Shown: one piece after another, positions 18,014-29,286 of the stretch
How the letters are laid out: every line of letters starts with the position of its first letter
Numbering within the stretch: position 1 is the first letter of the stretch
Made by a program: the position numbers and the translations under genes
Notes under the pieces: model-generated
What the model was told of the DNA's origin: nothing
Database searches by the model: none
What the model saw: the letters and a program-made list of their open reading frames with translations, nothing else
NCBI GenBank assembly: GCA_021646415.1
Contig: SOEU01000015.1
Span: forward strand, 1-64,000
DNA from: Candidatus Brocadia sp.
Lineage (GTDB): Bacteria > Planctomycetota > Brocadiia > Brocadiales > Brocadiaceae
DNA length: 64,000 nucleotides
Reading direction: 5' to 3'

Positions 18014-18859
18014 CTATCGATTACCCCTGGCGCCAATCCTTCTTCCTCGTATGATAAATTTATTACTTAACGACTTCTTTTTTCTCGTTTTTCCACCCTT
18101 TGCCAATAACCCGGTCCTGGAACATGGATGTCTACCACCCCCACTTCTACCTTCACCACCACCCAAGGGATGAGATACAGGATTTTGCGCAACCCCCCTT
18201 ACATGAGGTCTTCTCCCCTTCCACCGATTCCTACCAGCTTTTCCAATTCTAATATTCACATGATCTGCGTTTCCGAGCTTCCCTATTGTAGCTCTGCATC
18301 CGCAAAATACTTTTCTTACCTCACCCGACGGAAGAACAATATGTGCATAACTCCCCTCCTTAGCCATCAGTTTTGCCGCCCCACCGGCAGAACGAACAAA
18401 CCGACCACCTTGACCTGCACGCAATTCAATATTATGCACTTCCAAACCCAACGGAATATTTTTGAGCGGCATACAATTACCTATTTCAGGCTCTATTTTA
18501 TCTCCCGACATTACCGTCCGGCCAACCCTTAAATTTTCTGGAGCAAGAATATATCTTTTCTCACCATCTGCATAATGCAACAGTGCAATTCGGGCAGACC
18601 GATTGGGATCATATTCTATACTCGCAACCTTAGCCGGCACATTATCCTTCTTACGCTTAAAATCAATAAGCCTATAATGACGTCTGCTGCCTCCACCTAT
18701 ATGTTCTGCAGTTATTTTTCCTGATGAATTCCTACCACCAGTTTTTCTCAAGGGTTCCAATAACTTTTTTTCAGGTTTACTCCTCGTAACCTCTGAAAAA
18801 TCGGAAACGCTCGCGAATCTTCTTCCTGCTGTCACTGGTTTATAATATATAATACCCAT
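18014..18859 (-). CDS. rplB: 50S ribosomal protein L2
   Basis: One of the most conserved large-subunit proteins, close to the peptidyl-transferase centre. The ATG at 18859 is chosen because GAGGA lies nine bases ahead; an in-frame TTG three codons earlier is less likely. It gives 281 residues starting [35 protein letters not shown] near 42-61 and the C-terminal [20 protein letters not shown] near 220-239, with the catalytically important histidine, are intact. Confidence 0.97.
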   Translation of the reverse strand: MGIIYYKPVTAGRRFASVSDFSEVTRSKPEKKLLEPLRKTGGRNSSGKITAEHIGGGSRRHYRLIDFKRKKDNVPAKVASIEYDPNRSARIALLHYADGEKRYILAPENLRVGRTVMSGDKIEPEIGNCMPLKNIPLGLEVHNIELRAGQGGRFVRSAGGAAKLMAKEGSYAHIVLPSGEVRKVFCGCRATIGKLGNADHVNIRIGKAGRNRWKGRRPHVRGVAQNPVSHPLGGGEGRSGGGRHPCSRTGLLAKGGKTRKKKSLSNKFIIRGRRIGARGNR

Positions 18860-18896
18860 AAACACCAATCCTCTTCCTGTTAGTTAGGCCCTGCTA

Positions 18897-19178
18897 TTAA
18901 TAGCCAAGATCTATAGTATTTCCTTCTTTCAGTGTAACGATGGCTTTCTTCCAATCTTTCGTTCTGCCCAACTTGAATCTAACCCTTCTCGTCTTTCCCT
19001 TCCTGACTAATGTCCGCACGTCTTCAACCTTTACATTAAAGAATTTCTCTATCGCTTCTTTTATCTGAATCTTATTTGCACGTAAATCGACCTCAAAATG
19101 ATACGAGTTTGTCGCTTCTCCATCAGCAACACTCTTTTCAGTTCTCAAAGGTTTCTTTATTATCTGATAATTATTCAT
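18897..19178 (-). CDS. rplW: 50S ribosomal protein L23
   Basis: 93 residues; docks trigger factor and SRP at the tunnel exit. IKKPLRTEKS near 7-16, YHFEVDLRANKIQIKEAIEK near 26-45 and VRTLVRKGKTRR near 53-64 match the family. It lies 14 bases after rplD. Confidence 0.95.
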   Translation of the reverse strand: MNNYQIIKKPLRTEKSVADGEATNSYHFEVDLRANKIQIKEAIEKFFNVKVEDVRTLVRKGKTRRVRFKLGRTKDWKKAIVTLKEGNTIDLGY

Positions 19179-19192
19179 TAAATGAGAACCCC

Positions 19193-19804
19193 CTATTTTA
19201 TTTTGCCCAAAGCTTCCTTTGTCAGCAGTATTTTTTCAGGCTTAAGCACTTCATACGCATTCAGTTCCGCGCTGCTCATGACTTTTACAGAAGGAATATT
19301 TCTGGCAGATTTCCAAACCATCTCATCTGCCTTTGATATAACGATCAAACATCTCAAACCACTTATTCCGAGGGCCTTTAATATCCCAGCCATCTGCTTG
19401 GTCTTAGGGGCATTAAAATTTAAATCTTCAACCACTACCAACTCATTATCCCTAGCCCTGGCAGCCAACGCCGAAAAAAGCGCCAGTTTCTTTGCCTTCT
19501 TTGGAATAGCGTAGGAATAATCTCTTGGTTTTGGACCAAACGTCACTCCTCCACCTTTCCAGAGAGGCGAACGAATACTACCAGCCCTAGCCCTGCCTGT
19601 GTGTTTTTGAACCCACGGTTTTTTTCCACCCCCGGCAACCTCTCCCCTTGTTTTTGTAGAAGCGTTGCCCTGTCTTTTATTTGCCTCATACATTAACACA
19701 ACATCCCTGAGCAGTGTATTGCGTACCGGACCACCAAACTTCTCTTTATCAAGCTGCACGCTGTCTATTTTTTCACCTTCTTTATTAAATACAGATATAT
19801 CCAT
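19193..19804 (-). CDS. rplD: 50S ribosomal protein L4
   Basis: 203 residues. The tunnel-extension loop NASTKTRGEVAGGGKKPWVQ near 47-66 and KHTGRARAGSIRSPLWKGGG near 67-86 are typical. In enterobacteria L4 regulates the S10 operon through the leader; no leader of that kind is visible here because rpsJ follows tuf by only about 95 bases. Confidence 0.97.
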   Translation of the reverse strand: MDISVFNKEGEKIDSVQLDKEKFGGPVRNTLLRDVVLMYEANKRQGNASTKTRGEVAGGGKKPWVQKHTGRARAGSIRSPLWKGGGVTFGPKPRDYSYAIPKKAKKLALFSALAARARDNELVVVEDLNFNAPKTKQMAGILKALGISGLRCLIVISKADEMVWKSARNIPSVKVMSSAELNAYEVLKPEKILLTKEALGKIK

Positions 19805-19815
19805 AGCTTACCTAC

Positions 19816-20448
19816 CTATCTTTTTGCCCTTGCCTTATTCAATACGAGATACCCTCCCTTATGTCCAGGAACGGCACCCCTGACAAACAAAAGATTCCTG
19901 TCTTTATCTATTCCAACCACATCAATATTCTTTATCGTCACACGCTCCCCTCCAAGCCTTCCTGCCATCTTCTTTCCGCGAATCACCCTTGCCGGGTCGG
20001 TGTTTGAACTAATAGAACCCGGCGGTCTATGCCTGGTGGATCCATGAGTATTGAGACCACCTTTAAAATTCCACCTCTTCATTACACCAGCATACCCCTT
20101 TCCCTTAGTCACACCAACTACATCCACCTTTTTTATATCATTAAATATATCCACGGTTATGCTTTGACCTATTTTGATGTCTGCGCCCTCATCGGGCTTT
20201 ACTTCACGCACAAATCTTTTTGGTCCTAAAGAAGACTTTGTCGCATGCCCAATCTCCGGCTTATTTGCTCTCTTCTTTTTTTTATCATCAAATCCGAGCT
20301 GAACCGCAGCGTACCCATCATTTTCGATAGTTTTTACCTGCATCACACTGCATGGCCCAGCCTGTATCAGAGTTACCGGCAACAACCTACCATCCTCAGA
20401 ATATATCTGCGTCATCCCTATTTTTTTACCAAGAAAACCATTTAACAT
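19816..20448 (-). CDS. rplC: 50S ribosomal protein L3
   Basis: 210 residues. MLNGFLGKKIGMTQIYSEDG begins the protein, and the loop reaching the peptidyl-transferase centre contains GGLNTHGSTRHRPPGSIS near residues 129-146, with MAGRLGGERVTIKN after it. ATG at 20448. It lies between rpsJ and rplD. Confidence 0.97.
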   Translation of the reverse strand: MLNGFLGKKIGMTQIYSEDGRLLPVTLIQAGPCSVMQVKTIENDGYAAVQLGFDDKKKKRANKPEIGHATKSSLGPKRFVREVKPDEGADIKIGQSITVDIFNDIKKVDVVGVTKGKGYAGVMKRWNFKGGLNTHGSTRHRPPGSISSNTDPARVIRGKKMAGRLGGERVTIKNIDVVGIDKDRNLLFVRGAVPGHKGGYLVLNKARAKR

Positions 20449-20489
20449 CCTTCTTCCACCTCAATCCTATGAAATTTGCAATCTCGAAT

Positions 20490-20798
20490 TTATGCTTTTA
20501 TTTTAATCTCTATACCGGCAGGCATATTTATTTTGTTCAAAGCATCCATAGTCTTCGCCGTAGGCTCGACAATATCTATTAGCCTCTTATGCGTTCTTAT
20601 CTCAAATTGTTCCCTGGATTTTTTGTCAACATGCGGTGATCTTAAAACAGTATACCTCTCGATCCGTGTTGGCAAGGGAACAGGGCCAAACACCTTTGCT
20701 CCGGTGCGCTTCGCCGTCTCTACAACCTCTAAAGCCGATTGATCCAGTATTCTATGATCGTAAGCTTCCATTCGTATTCTTATTTTCTGATCCAGCAC
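20490..20798 (-). CDS. rpsJ: 30S ribosomal protein S10 / NusE
   Basis: Small-subunit head protein that also acts with NusB/NusG in antitermination. The frame stays open further upstream, but a GTG at 20798 preceded by GGAG seven bases away gives a 102-residue protein starting (M)[18 protein letters not shown], which matches the normal length of about 103; the upstream residues do not resemble S10. The motif [20 protein letters not shown] near 54-73 is conserved. It opens the S10 gene set after the second tuf. Confidence 0.95.
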   Translation of the reverse strand: MLDQKIRIRMEAYDHRILDQSALEVVETAKRTGAKVFGPVPLPTRIERYTVLRSPHVDKKSREQFEIRTHKRLIDIVEPTAKTMDALNKINMPAGIEIKIKA

Positions 20799-20892
20799 TC
20801 TAACGCTCCAATTAATGAAATAGTGAAACTTTCTTTGCAAAAGGGAATGATATTAACATATATTCAACAAAAGTCAATATTAAATTGCCGTT

Positions 20893-22095
20893 TTATTCAA
20901 TAATTTTTGTAACGACGCCGGCGCCGACAGTCTTTCCACCCTCCCGGATAGCAAACCTCAACCCCTCATCCATCGCTATCGGTGTCAGCAACTCCACATT
21001 TACCTTCACATTATCACCAGGCATCACCATCTCTGCACCACCCGTCAAGCTTACCACCCCCGTCACATCCGTCGTCCTGAAATAGAACTGCGGCCTATAC
21101 CCATTAAAAAATGGTGTATGCCTGCCACCCTCTTCCTTCGTCAATATATATGCCTCTGCCTCATACTTCCTATGCGGAGTTATACTCCCCGGTTTCGCCA
21201 ACACCTGACCCCTCTCCAAATCATCCTTCTCTATACCTCTCAGCAACACCCCAAGGTTGTCTCCCGCCTGCCCCTCATCCAACGTCTTATTAAACATCTC
21301 CACCCCTGTCACTACAGACTTCTTAATCTCCGGCCTTATCCCTACGATATCCACCTCATCGCCAACCTTCACCTTACCCCTCTCCACCCTCCCAGTTCCC
21401 ACTGTACCCCGTCCTTTGATACTAAACACATCTTCCACCGACATCAAAAACGGCTTATCTATCTCTCTTACTGGGTCGGGAATATATGCATCCACTGCCT
21501 CCATCAACTTCAACACAGGTCCGCAATTCGCGCACGTCGCCGCCCCACACCCGCACTCATTCGCCTTGAGCGCCGACCCCCTGATCACCGGTATCTCATC
21601 CCCGGGGAAATTGTACTTACTCAACAACTCGCGAACCTCCATCTCCACCAAATCCAACAACTCCTTATCCTCGAGCATATCCACCTTGTTCATAAACACC
21701 ACAATCCTCGGCACCCCAACCTGCCTCGCCAGCAATATATGCTCCCGCGTCTGCGGCATTGGCCCATCCGGCGCACTCACCACCAGTATCGCACCATCCA
21801 TCTGCGCCGCTCCGGTTATCATATTCTTCACGTAATCCGCATGCCCAGGACAATCAACATGCGCATAATGCCTCTTTTGCGTCTCGTACTCCACATGTGA
21901 TATCGCTATTGTTATACCCCTCTCCCTCTCCTCCGGCGCCTTGTCTATCGAATCATACGCCCTCTCCTTGGCCAACCCCTGCTTCGCCAATACATGTGTT
22001 ATCACTGACGTCAACGTCGTCTTCCCGTGATCCACATGCCCTATCGTCCCCACATTCACATGCGGCTTCGTCCGCTTAAATACTTCTTTACCCAT
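20893..22095 (-). CDS. tuf: Elongation factor Tu, copy 1 (str operon)
   Basis: GTPase that brings aminoacyl-tRNA to the ribosome. 400 residues: P-loop GHVDHGKT at 19-26, DCPGH at 81-85 and NKVD at 136-139, then the two beta-barrel domains. Domain 1 contains an unusual cysteine cluster, Cys181, Cys183, Cys188 and Cys191 (C-X-C-X4-C-X2-C), where E. coli EF-Tu has none. The gene is identical at protein level to copy 2 at 36725-37927, and the nucleotide sequences appear identical from just after the start codon to the stop and a few bases beyond. Codon use (many G/C-ending and strongly preferred codons) differs visibly from neighbours. It lies after fusA and before rpsJ. Confidence 0.98.
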   Translation of the reverse strand: MGKEVFKRTKPHVNVGTIGHVDHGKTTLTSVITHVLAKQGLAKERAYDSIDKAPEERERGITIAISHVEYETQKRHYAHVDCPGHADYVKNMITGAAQMDGAILVVSAPDGPMPQTREHILLARQVGVPRIVVFMNKVDMLEDKELLDLVEMEVRELLSKYNFPGDEIPVIRGSALKANECGCGAATCANCGPVLKLMEAVDAYIPDPVREIDKPFLMSVEDVFSIKGRGTVGTGRVERGKVKVGDEVDIVGIRPEIKKSVVTGVEMFNKTLDEGQAGDNLGVLLRGIEKDDLERGQVLAKPGSITPHRKYEAEAYILTKEEGGRHTPFFNGYRPQFYFRTTDVTGVVSLTGGAEMVMPGDNVKVNVELLTPIAMDEGLRFAIREGGKTVGAGVVTKIIE

Positions 22096-22125
22096 CGCTC
22101 AAACCTCCGATTATTTTAAGTAACA

Positions 22126-24180
22126 TTATGCAACACTGCTGAATGCCTTTGCAGGCGCAGGTCTGTATTCTAACGGTTCCATAGTAAATGTTCCCCTACC
22201 CTGTGTAATTGACCGTAATACCGTTGAGTACCCAAACATCTCTGCAAGTGGCACATCACCCTTAATAATCCTGAGTCCACCTCTTGTACCCATTTCGAGA
22301 ATATTTGCCCTTCGACTATGGATTTCGCTTATTACATCCCCCATATATTGCTCAGGAACTACAATTTCCAAAGTCATTATTGGCTCCAGTAATATTGACT
22401 TTGCCATTTCCACACCTTTTCTCAGCGCAATACTTGCGGCAGTATAAAATGCCAAATCAGATGAATCCACAGGATGAGTTGAACCATCGGTTAGCGTAAC
22501 TTTTATATCGATGAGCGGGTATCCCCCGGCAACACCAGTCGTAGCAGTTTCCCTGATTCCTTTTTCTACTGATCTTATGTATTGCTTAGGAATCTTTCCA
22601 CCAACAATGGCATCCTCAAAAGTTACCGACTCCTCACCTTTAAAAGGTTCTAATGTAATCCACACATGTCCATATTGACCGTGGCCACCTGTCTGCTGAA
22701 TAAATTTACCTTCAACCTCAACCTTTTTGGCTATTGTTTCTCTGTAAGAAACCTTTGGAGCCCCCACATTGGCATCAACTTTATATTCGCTCAGCATTCT
22801 ATTTTTAATTACTTCCAAATGCAACTCACCCATACCCGAAATAATCATTTGCCCAGTCTCCTGGTCCATACGAACTTTAAACGTTGGGTCTTCTTTTGCC
22901 AATTTCGACAGTACAACGCCAAGTTTTTCCTTTTCAGCGTCCGTCTTGGGTTCTATCGCCATAGATATCACTGTATCAGGGAATTCCATCTTCTCTAGAA
23001 CTATGGGATTATCAGAATCACACAAGGTGTCTCCTGTGACTGTATACTTCAAACCAATTACAGCACCTATATCTCCAGCAGTAAGCTCATTCACCTGTTC
23101 ACGGGTGTTTGCGTGCATTTTATAAATACGACTAATTAATTCTTTTTTATCTTTCCCAGAATTTATTACCCTGGTACCCGAACTTATCTTGCCAGAGTAA
23201 ACCCTTATAAATGTCAAATCACCGTGCTTATCCGATGCAATTTTAAAAGCCAAGGCGCTAAAAGGTTCTGTGGGAAGCGGTTTTCTTGATACGTCCTCAT
23301 CTGTATAGGGATTTGTACCGACAATTGATTTTCTGTCGGCTGGTGAAGGCAGGTAATCGCATACGGCATCAAGGAGTGGCTGGACCCCTTTTCTTTTAAA
23401 TGCAGAACCGCACATCACAGGTACAAGTTTTAAATTAATCGTCCCTTCTCTGATCGCCTTTTTTATTTCTTCGTTTGTTATGCTCTCACCACTTAAAAAT
23501 TTTTCCGTTAGCCAATCTACTTGTTCTGCTAGCCACTCAATCATCTTTTCACGCTGAACTTCAGCATCTTTTTTATATTCCGGCGGGATCTCTTCTACGG
23601 AAAAATTGATCCCCAATTTATCAACATCATCCGAGTAGATCAAGGCCTTCATAGCTACAAGGTCAATTACACCTTTAAATCCTTGTTCTTTACCCACGGG
23701 GAGCTGAATAGGAATCGCCTTTATCCCTAATCGTTCATTAATCTCTCCCACTACTTTCATGAAATCTGCACCAATGCGGTCCATCTTATTCACAAAGCAT
23801 ATTCTAGGCACATTATATCTATCCGCCTGACGCCATACCGTCTCAGACTGCGCCTCAACACCACCCACACCGCAGAATACGCAAATGGCCCCGTCAAGTA
23901 CGCGGAGCGAACGTTCTACCTCTATTGTAAAATCCACATGGCCTGGTGTATCAATCAGATTAATTTGGTAGTCATTCCAGGTACATGTTGTAGCAGCCGC
24001 AGTAATAGTAATCCCACGTTTTTGTTCCTCTTCCATCCAATCCATTATCGCAGTTCCATCGTGTACTTCACCCATTTTATATGATTTTCCGGTGTAATAA
24101 AGAATACGCTCTGAAGTAGTCGTCTTACCGGCATCGATGTGAGCTGCAATACCAAAATTTCTCATTTTTTCAATATTCAT
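22126..24180 (-). CDS. fusA: Elongation factor G
   Basis: Translocase GTPase. The start [16 protein letters not shown] at 24180 is chosen over an in-frame start 16 codons upstream, because it matches family N-termini and avoids overlap with rpsG; AGGAAG lies about 13 bases ahead. It gives 684 residues. Motifs: [16 protein letters not shown] near 9-24, DTPGHVDF near 79, NKMDR near 133; [12 protein letters not shown] is the switch region. Domains II-V follow with SYRETI and [14 protein letters not shown] of domain IV. It belongs to the str genes rpsL-rpsG-fusA-tuf. Confidence 0.97.
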   Translation of the reverse strand: MNIEKMRNFGIAAHIDAGKTTTSERILYYTGKSYKMGEVHDGTAIMDWMEEEQKRGITITAAATTCTWNDYQINLIDTPGHVDFTIEVERSLRVLDGAICVFCGVGGVEAQSETVWRQADRYNVPRICFVNKMDRIGADFMKVVGEINERLGIKAIPIQLPVGKEQGFKGVIDLVAMKALIYSDDVDKLGINFSVEEIPPEYKKDAEVQREKMIEWLAEQVDWLTEKFLSGESITNEEIKKAIREGTINLKLVPVMCGSAFKRKGVQPLLDAVCDYLPSPADRKSIVGTNPYTDEDVSRKPLPTEPFSALAFKIASDKHGDLTFIRVYSGKISSGTRVINSGKDKKELISRIYKMHANTREQVNELTAGDIGAVIGLKYTVTGDTLCDSDNPIVLEKMEFPDTVISMAIEPKTDAEKEKLGVVLSKLAKEDPTFKVRMDQETGQMIISGMGELHLEVIKNRMLSEYKVDANVGAPKVSYRETIAKKVEVEGKFIQQTGGHGQYGHVWITLEPFKGEESVTFEDAIVGGKIPKQYIRSVEKGIRETATTGVAGGYPLIDIKVTLTDGSTHPVDSSDLAFYTAASIALRKGVEMAKSILLEPIMTLEIVVPEQYMGDVISEIHSRRANILEMGTRGGLRIIKGDVPLAEMFGYSTVLRSITQGRGTFTMEPLEYRPAPAKAFSSVA

Positions 24181-24199
24181 AATTATTAAACTTCCTGTA

Positions 24200-24682
24200 C
24201 TAAAATTTTGACCATGCAAAATGTGCAAATGCCTTATTAGCCTCAGCCATCTTATGAGTATTTTCCCGCTGGGTTATGGCTACTCCCTGCTTTTTATATG
24301 CATCCGCTAGTTCATCGGCCAATCGCTGGAACATAGGACGTCCTTTTTTTCCTTTCGCCGCGCCTATTATCCACCGAAATGCCAACGAAATTTGCCTTTG
24401 CTTTGGAACCTCTACAGGCACCTGATATGTTGCTCCACCTACACGTTTTGACCGAACCTCCACCAATGGTTTAACGTTATTTACAGCAGTTTCGAATATT
24501 TCCAAAGGTTCAACATCTGCTATCTTTTTTTCTATAATTCCCATTGCATCGTAAAATACTTTCTCTGCAACACTTTTTTTGCCCTTTCGCATAAGGCAAT
24601 TAATAAACTTTGATACCAGTTTACTCTTATATTTTATATCCGGCTGCAAATATACCCCTGTGCTCCTGTATGCAAGCGCCAT
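24200..24682 (-). CDS. rpsG: 30S ribosomal protein S7
   Basis: 160-residue head assembly protein. [20 protein letters not shown] near 21-40, [17 protein letters not shown] near 76-92, and the C-terminal [17 protein letters not shown] near 141-157 are typical. It lies between rpsL and fusA. Confidence 0.97.
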   Translation of the reverse strand: MALAYRSTGVYLQPDIKYKSKLVSKFINCLMRKGKKSVAEKVFYDAMGIIEKKIADVEPLEIFETAVNNVKPLVEVRSKRVGGATYQVPVEVPKQRQISLAFRWIIGAAKGKKGRPMFQRLADELADAYKKQGVAITQRENTHKMAEANKAFAHFAWSKF

Positions 24683-24707
24683 AAACTACATTCTCCTTCA
24701 TGAAAAT

Positions 24708-25079
24708 CTATTTTGGTGTTTTTGTCCCGTATTTGGAACGCGAACGCCTTCTGCCATCAACACCGGCACAATCCAACGTTCCTCGAATGATATGATATTT
24801 AATACCAGGAAGGTCCCTTACACGACCTCCTCTTATTAAAACAATAGAGTGTTCTTGCAAATTATGACCCTCACCTGGGATATAAGCAGTTATTTCCCTA
24901 CCATTCGACAACCGAACCCTGGCCACTTTTCTTAATGCAGAATTAGGTTTTTTTGGTGTTCTAGTCATAACTTGAAGACAAACCCCCTTCTTATGTGAGC
25001 ATTTTTCTAAGTCCGGGCTTTTACTTTTGTTTTTAGCGCCCTTTCTGCCTTTCCTGATTAATTGATTTATCGTTGGCAT
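24708..25079 (-). CDS. rpsL: 30S ribosomal protein S12
   Basis: 123-residue decoding-centre protein. [14 protein letters not shown] begins it; [19 protein letters not shown] near 38-57 keeps the lysine of the streptomycin-sensitive form, and [20 protein letters not shown] near 84-103 is conserved. It is the first of the str genes, 21 bases after rpoC. Confidence 0.97.
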   Translation of the reverse strand: MPTINQLIRKGRKGAKNKSKSPDLEKCSHKKGVCLQVMTRTPKKPNSALRKVARVRLSNGREITAYIPGEGHNLQEHSIVLIRGGRVRDLPGIKYHIIRGTLDCAGVDGRRRSRSKYGTKTPK

Positions 25080-25100
25080 ATTTTTCTCATCCCTATATTG

Positions 25101-28100
25101 TTAGGTTGACGTAACGAGTTCTTTTTCCTCATGTTTTTCTAACTCTCTTGAAGTGGCTACTTCACTTGGTACCACAGAAAGTGAACAATAAGACTTATAA
25201 CCTGTTCCGGCTGGCACCAGATGTCCGAGAATGACATTTTCCTTCAATCCAACCAGCTCATCAACTTTACCTTCAAGCGCTGCTCTGGTTAGAACTTTGG
25301 TTGTTTCCTGAAACGATGCTGCAGATATAAAACTGTCAGATTGCAAAGATGCTTTCGTTATGCCCATTAATAGTGGTTTTGCTGTTGCAGGTTTTCCACC
25401 CTTCCCTATTATTTTCTTATTTTCTTCTTTAAATCTAAACTTGTCAACAACTTGACCCGGCAGAAAACTTGTGTCACCGACATCATCCACTTTTACCTTT
25501 CTGAGCATTTGAGCAATAATAATCTCAATATGTTTATCATCAATTGGTACATTTTGAGACCGATAAACATTTTGAACTTCTTTCTGCATGTATGTCTGCA
25601 ACTCTTCCTCACCACTTATCCTTAAAATGTCTTGTAGTATGAGAGGCCCTTCCACCAGCGGATTACCCGCTTTAATATGATCACCTCTGTGTACTTTTAA
25701 ATGCTTACCCCGAGGAACAAGATGTTCAATTTCCATCCCCGTCTCACTCTTAACTAATATCGTGCGTTTCCCACGGCGCTTTTCGCCAACTTCCACAACA
25801 CCATCAATTTCACTCATAACCGCAGGATCTTTCGGTTTTCTTGCCTCAAAAATCTCCGCTACCCTCGGCAAACCACCTGTGATATCCTCAGTCCTTGAAA
25901 TTTCCCTCGGAGTTTTGGCAAGCAAAGTCCCAGCAGTAACAAATTCACCTTCTTCCACTTCGAGATGCGCCTTCTCCGGGATCGGATAGAGACCAAGGAT
26001 CTTACCTGTTTCATCCTCAATAATGATTTGAGGATGTAAATCTCCCTTATGTTCCATAATCACCTTCCGTTTTACACCGGTTGAAACATCAGACTCCTGC
26101 CTCATAGTCTTGCCAATCACAATATCCTCAAAACGGATTTTGCCGGACATTTCTGTTAATATGGGGATCATATGGGGGTCCCATCTCGATAGCACTTGGT
26201 GAGCAACGACGTTATCATTCTCTTTGACCAATACCTCTGCACCAAGCACTACAGTATGTTTATCAATTTGTCTTCCCTTAGAATCTATAAGTAAGATCTC
26301 ACCATTTGCGTTAATGGCGACATTTTTCTCCTGAGGATTTTTTACTACATTTAAATTGTTATATTTTACAGTTCCGGCCCGCTTTGCTTTTATCTCAGAC
26401 TCTTCCACCGAACGAGTTGCAGTACCACCGATATGAAACGTTTTCATGGTAAGCTGCGTACCAGGTTCACCAATCGATTGCGCCGCAATAATCCCTACCG
26501 CCATACCTTCCTCCACAAATTGCCCCCGTGATAAATCCATTCCGTAGCATTTTTTACAAAGCCCCAAAGGCAATTCACAAGTCAGCGGTGAACGTACTTT
26601 GATCTTTTCATATCCTAAAGCTTCTATCCTCTTTGCTTTTTCTTCCGTGATTAATTCATTTTCTCTTACAATTACTTCGTCTTTTACCAAATCTACGATA
26701 TTATTCCTCGCAACCCGCCCTGTAATTACCTTACTTAATGGTACCTCGACTTTTTCCCCGCGGTAAACAACACTCTTGGTAATACCGTTTGTAGTACCAC
26801 AATCTTGCGCTGTTATAACCACGTTCTGGGCAACATCTGCCAATTTCCTCGTCAAATACCCAGAATCTGCTGTTTTTAAAGCAGTATCAGCCAATCCTTT
26901 TCTCGCACCATGAGTGGAACTGAAATACTCCAGTACCCCTAACCCTTCCCTGAAATTCGCTTTTATTGGGGCCTCGATGATCTTACCAGAAGGTTTCGCC
27001 ATCAAACCACGCATACCGGCAAGCTGTCTTAACTGCTGAGAACTGCCCCTTGCGCCTGATGATGACATTAAATATACAGGATTCAAATACCGCTTTCCTT
27101 CCCTCACATCGTTTTTAAGCTCATTCAACATCTCCTCTGCTACTCTTTCACCGGCATAGGTCCAAGTATCTATGATCTGATTATATCTTTCACCCTCCGT
27201 TATTATACCTTTTCGATATAATTTCTGTATTTTTTCGATCTCCTCCTGGGTCTTATCAATAATCTCCTGTTTCTTCGTCGGCATTTTTACGTCCGTAACA
27301 GCAAATGAAAGGCCGGCTTTTGTACATTCCTTGAAACCTATTTCTTTAATGTTGTCCAACAAATCGATTGTTTTTGCTCTGCCAAGAAGCTTATAACAAT
27401 CTTGAATTATTCTACTGATACCTTTTAAATCCAATGTATAATTATAAAAAGGCATCCCATCGGGCAATATATTATTAAAAACAACACGGCCTACAGTTGT
27501 TTTACATAAACCATTTTTGGATTCTTCAGCACCAAACCTGTCTTTTATAATTTTCGTTTGTTTTATTCTTACCTCAATCTTTGTGTGCAAATGTACCTTT
27601 TTCTGTGACAATGCATAAACAACTTCATCAGGGCAACTAAATTTTTTGTACTTTTCTTCCTGGCTATCCGGCAAACTTGTTGTAAGAAAGGAACAGCCCA
27701 AAACGATATCCTGCGTGGGAGTAATAATTGGTTCACCCGAAGCCGGTGAAAAGATATTATTCGTAGACAGCATTAAGGTAATTGCCTCAACCTGGGCTTC
27801 TATAGAAAGGGGAAGATGTACAGCCATCTGATCGCCATCAAAATCTGCATTGAAGCCTCGGCATACTAACGGATGCAATTTGATAGCATTCCCCTCCACA
27901 AGAATGGGTTCAAAAGCCTGAATTCCCATCCTATGCAATGTGGGTGCCCTATTGAGCAACACAGGATGTCTCTTGACCACCTCTTCAAGAATATCCCAAA
28001 CTTCCTTATCTTTACGACCCAGCATTTTTTTAGCACTCTTAATCGTATCTGCAAGTCCCATCTCTTTTAATCTTCGAATTATAAATGGTTGAAACAATTC

Positions 28101-29210
28101 AAGCGCTATTTTCTTCGGCAAACCACATTGGTGCAATTTCAACTCAGGCCCCACAACTATCACTGAACGTGCAGAATAATCGACTCTTTTCCCGAGCAAG
28201 TTTTCTCTGAAACGCCCTTGCTTGCCTTTTATCATATCGGTTAATGATTTTAGGGGCCTATTATTGCTACCCAATACAGGACGCTTTCCCCTCGTATTAT
28301 CAAACAGGGCATCAACCGCCTGCTGCAACATTCTTTTTTCATTTCTTATAATTACTTCCGGGGCGTTTAAATCGATCAACTTCTTTAAGCGATTATTCCG
28401 ATTAATTATTCTCCTGTATAGGTCATTGAGATCAGATGTGGCGAAGTTCCCACTTTCCAGCAAAACCAGCGGCCTTAGATCAGGAGGAATAACCGGAATA
28501 ACGCTAAGCACCATCCAATCAGGTTTATTTCCAGAATCTCTAAATGCCTCTACAATTTCCAATCGTTTAATTATTTCTTTGGCACGTTGTTTCGACTTCG
28601 TTTGATTGAGTTCTTCACGCAATTCTTTTGATAGTGATACTAAATCAAGATTTTGTAACAGTGTCCGTATTGCCTCAGCCCCCATTCCAGCCTTGAAAGA
28701 TTGTTCCCCATATTTTTCTTTATTCGCTTTATATTCATCTTCACTAAGTATTTGATATTCTTTTAACTGAGTACTTCCGGTCTCTATTACAACGTAATCC
28801 TGGAAGTAGATAATTCGTTCCAACGAAGTGGTCTTCATCCCCAGGAGTGTCCCTAAACGGGATGGCATAGCCTTAAAGAACCAAATATGAACAATGGGTG
28901 CGGCCAAATTAATATGCCCCATACGTTTTCTTCTAACACGGGAGTGTGTAATCTTTACACCACAACGGTCGCATATGATTCCCTTATGTTTTATCCCTTT
29001 ATATTTCCCGCAAAAACACTCCCAATTACGCTCGGGACCAAAAATACGCTCGCAAAATAAACCGTCTTTCTCCGCTCTGTACGTACGATAATTAATCGTT
29101 TCTGGCTTTTTTACCTCCCCATAAGACCAACTTCTAATATCCTCAGGCGATGCAAGAGATATTTTCACCGAACTATACTCATTAATTTTATCGTACACTA
29201 TATCTGCCAT
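25101..29210 (-). CDS. rpoC: DNA-directed RNA polymerase subunit beta prime
   Basis: 1369 residues. The N-terminal zinc site ([20 protein letters not shown], about 66-85), the catalytic Mg2+ motif [15 protein letters not shown] near residue 453, and the second zinc site [19 protein letters not shown] near 880 are present. The C-terminus has no large insertions compared with standard forms. ATG at 29210. It follows rpoB by 76 bases and precedes rpsL, as in most bacteria; 21 bases separate it from rpsL with no terminator visible. Confidence 0.98.
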   Translation of the reverse strand: MADIVYDKINEYSSVKISLASPEDIRSWSYGEVKKPETINYRTYRAEKDGLFCERIFGPERNWECFCGKYKGIKHKGIICDRCGVKITHSRVRRKRMGHINLAAPIVHIWFFKAMPSRLGTLLGMKTTSLERIIYFQDYVVIETGSTQLKEYQILSEDEYKANKEKYGEQSFKAGMGAEAIRTLLQNLDLVSLSKELREELNQTKSKQRAKEIIKRLEIVEAFRDSGNKPDWMVLSVIPVIPPDLRPLVLLESGNFATSDLNDLYRRIINRNNRLKKLIDLNAPEVIIRNEKRMLQQAVDALFDNTRGKRPVLGSNNRPLKSLTDMIKGKQGRFRENLLGKRVDYSARSVIVVGPELKLHQCGLPKKIALELFQPFIIRRLKEMGLADTIKSAKKMLGRKDKEVWDILEEVVKRHPVLLNRAPTLHRMGIQAFEPILVEGNAIKLHPLVCRGFNADFDGDQMAVHLPLSIEAQVEAITLMLSTNNIFSPASGEPIITPTQDIVLGCSFLTTSLPDSQEEKYKKFSCPDEVVYALSQKKVHLHTKIEVRIKQTKIIKDRFGAEESKNGLCKTTVGRVVFNNILPDGMPFYNYTLDLKGISRIIQDCYKLLGRAKTIDLLDNIKEIGFKECTKAGLSFAVTDVKMPTKKQEIIDKTQEEIEKIQKLYRKGIITEGERYNQIIDTWTYAGERVAEEMLNELKNDVREGKRYLNPVYLMSSSGARGSSQQLRQLAGMRGLMAKPSGKIIEAPIKANFREGLGVLEYFSSTHGARKGLADTALKTADSGYLTRKLADVAQNVVITAQDCGTTNGITKSVVYRGEKVEVPLSKVITGRVARNNIVDLVKDEVIVRENELITEEKAKRIEALGYEKIKVRSPLTCELPLGLCKKCYGMDLSRGQFVEEGMAVGIIAAQSIGEPGTQLTMKTFHIGGTATRSVEESEIKAKRAGTVKYNNLNVVKNPQEKNVAINANGEILLIDSKGRQIDKHTVVLGAEVLVKENDNVVAHQVLSRWDPHMIPILTEMSGKIRFEDIVIGKTMRQESDVSTGVKRKVIMEHKGDLHPQIIIEDETGKILGLYPIPEKAHLEVEEGEFVTAGTLLAKTPREISRTEDITGGLPRVAEIFEARKPKDPAVMSEIDGVVEVGEKRRGKRTILVKSETGMEIEHLVPRGKHLKVHRGDHIKAGNPLVEGPLILQDILRISGEEELQTYMQKEVQNVYRSQNVPIDDKHIEIIIAQMLRKVKVDDVGDTSFLPGQVVDKFRFKEENKKIIGKGGKPATAKPLLMGITKASLQSDSFISAASFQETTKVLTRAALEGKVDELVGLKENVILGHLVPAGTGYKSYCSLSVVPSEVATSRELEKHEEKELVTST

Positions 29211-29286
29211 TTTAAAAACCTCTTAATAGAACCTTCTTATAGAACTTATTTAATTACTACTTGATGCAGTAAAAATTAAATTATCT

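Noticed and set aside
21118-21900. Long open frame (260 codons) antisense to tuf copy 1, repeated at 36950-37732 over copy 2
   Set aside because: It arises from the strong codon bias of tuf; it has no independent start signal and its composition is that of a reverse complement of a highly expressed gene.
24181-24228. N-terminal extension of EF-G overlapping rpsG
   Set aside because: Family members start at [10 protein letters not shown]-type sequences; the upstream residues overlap rpsG and are not conserved.
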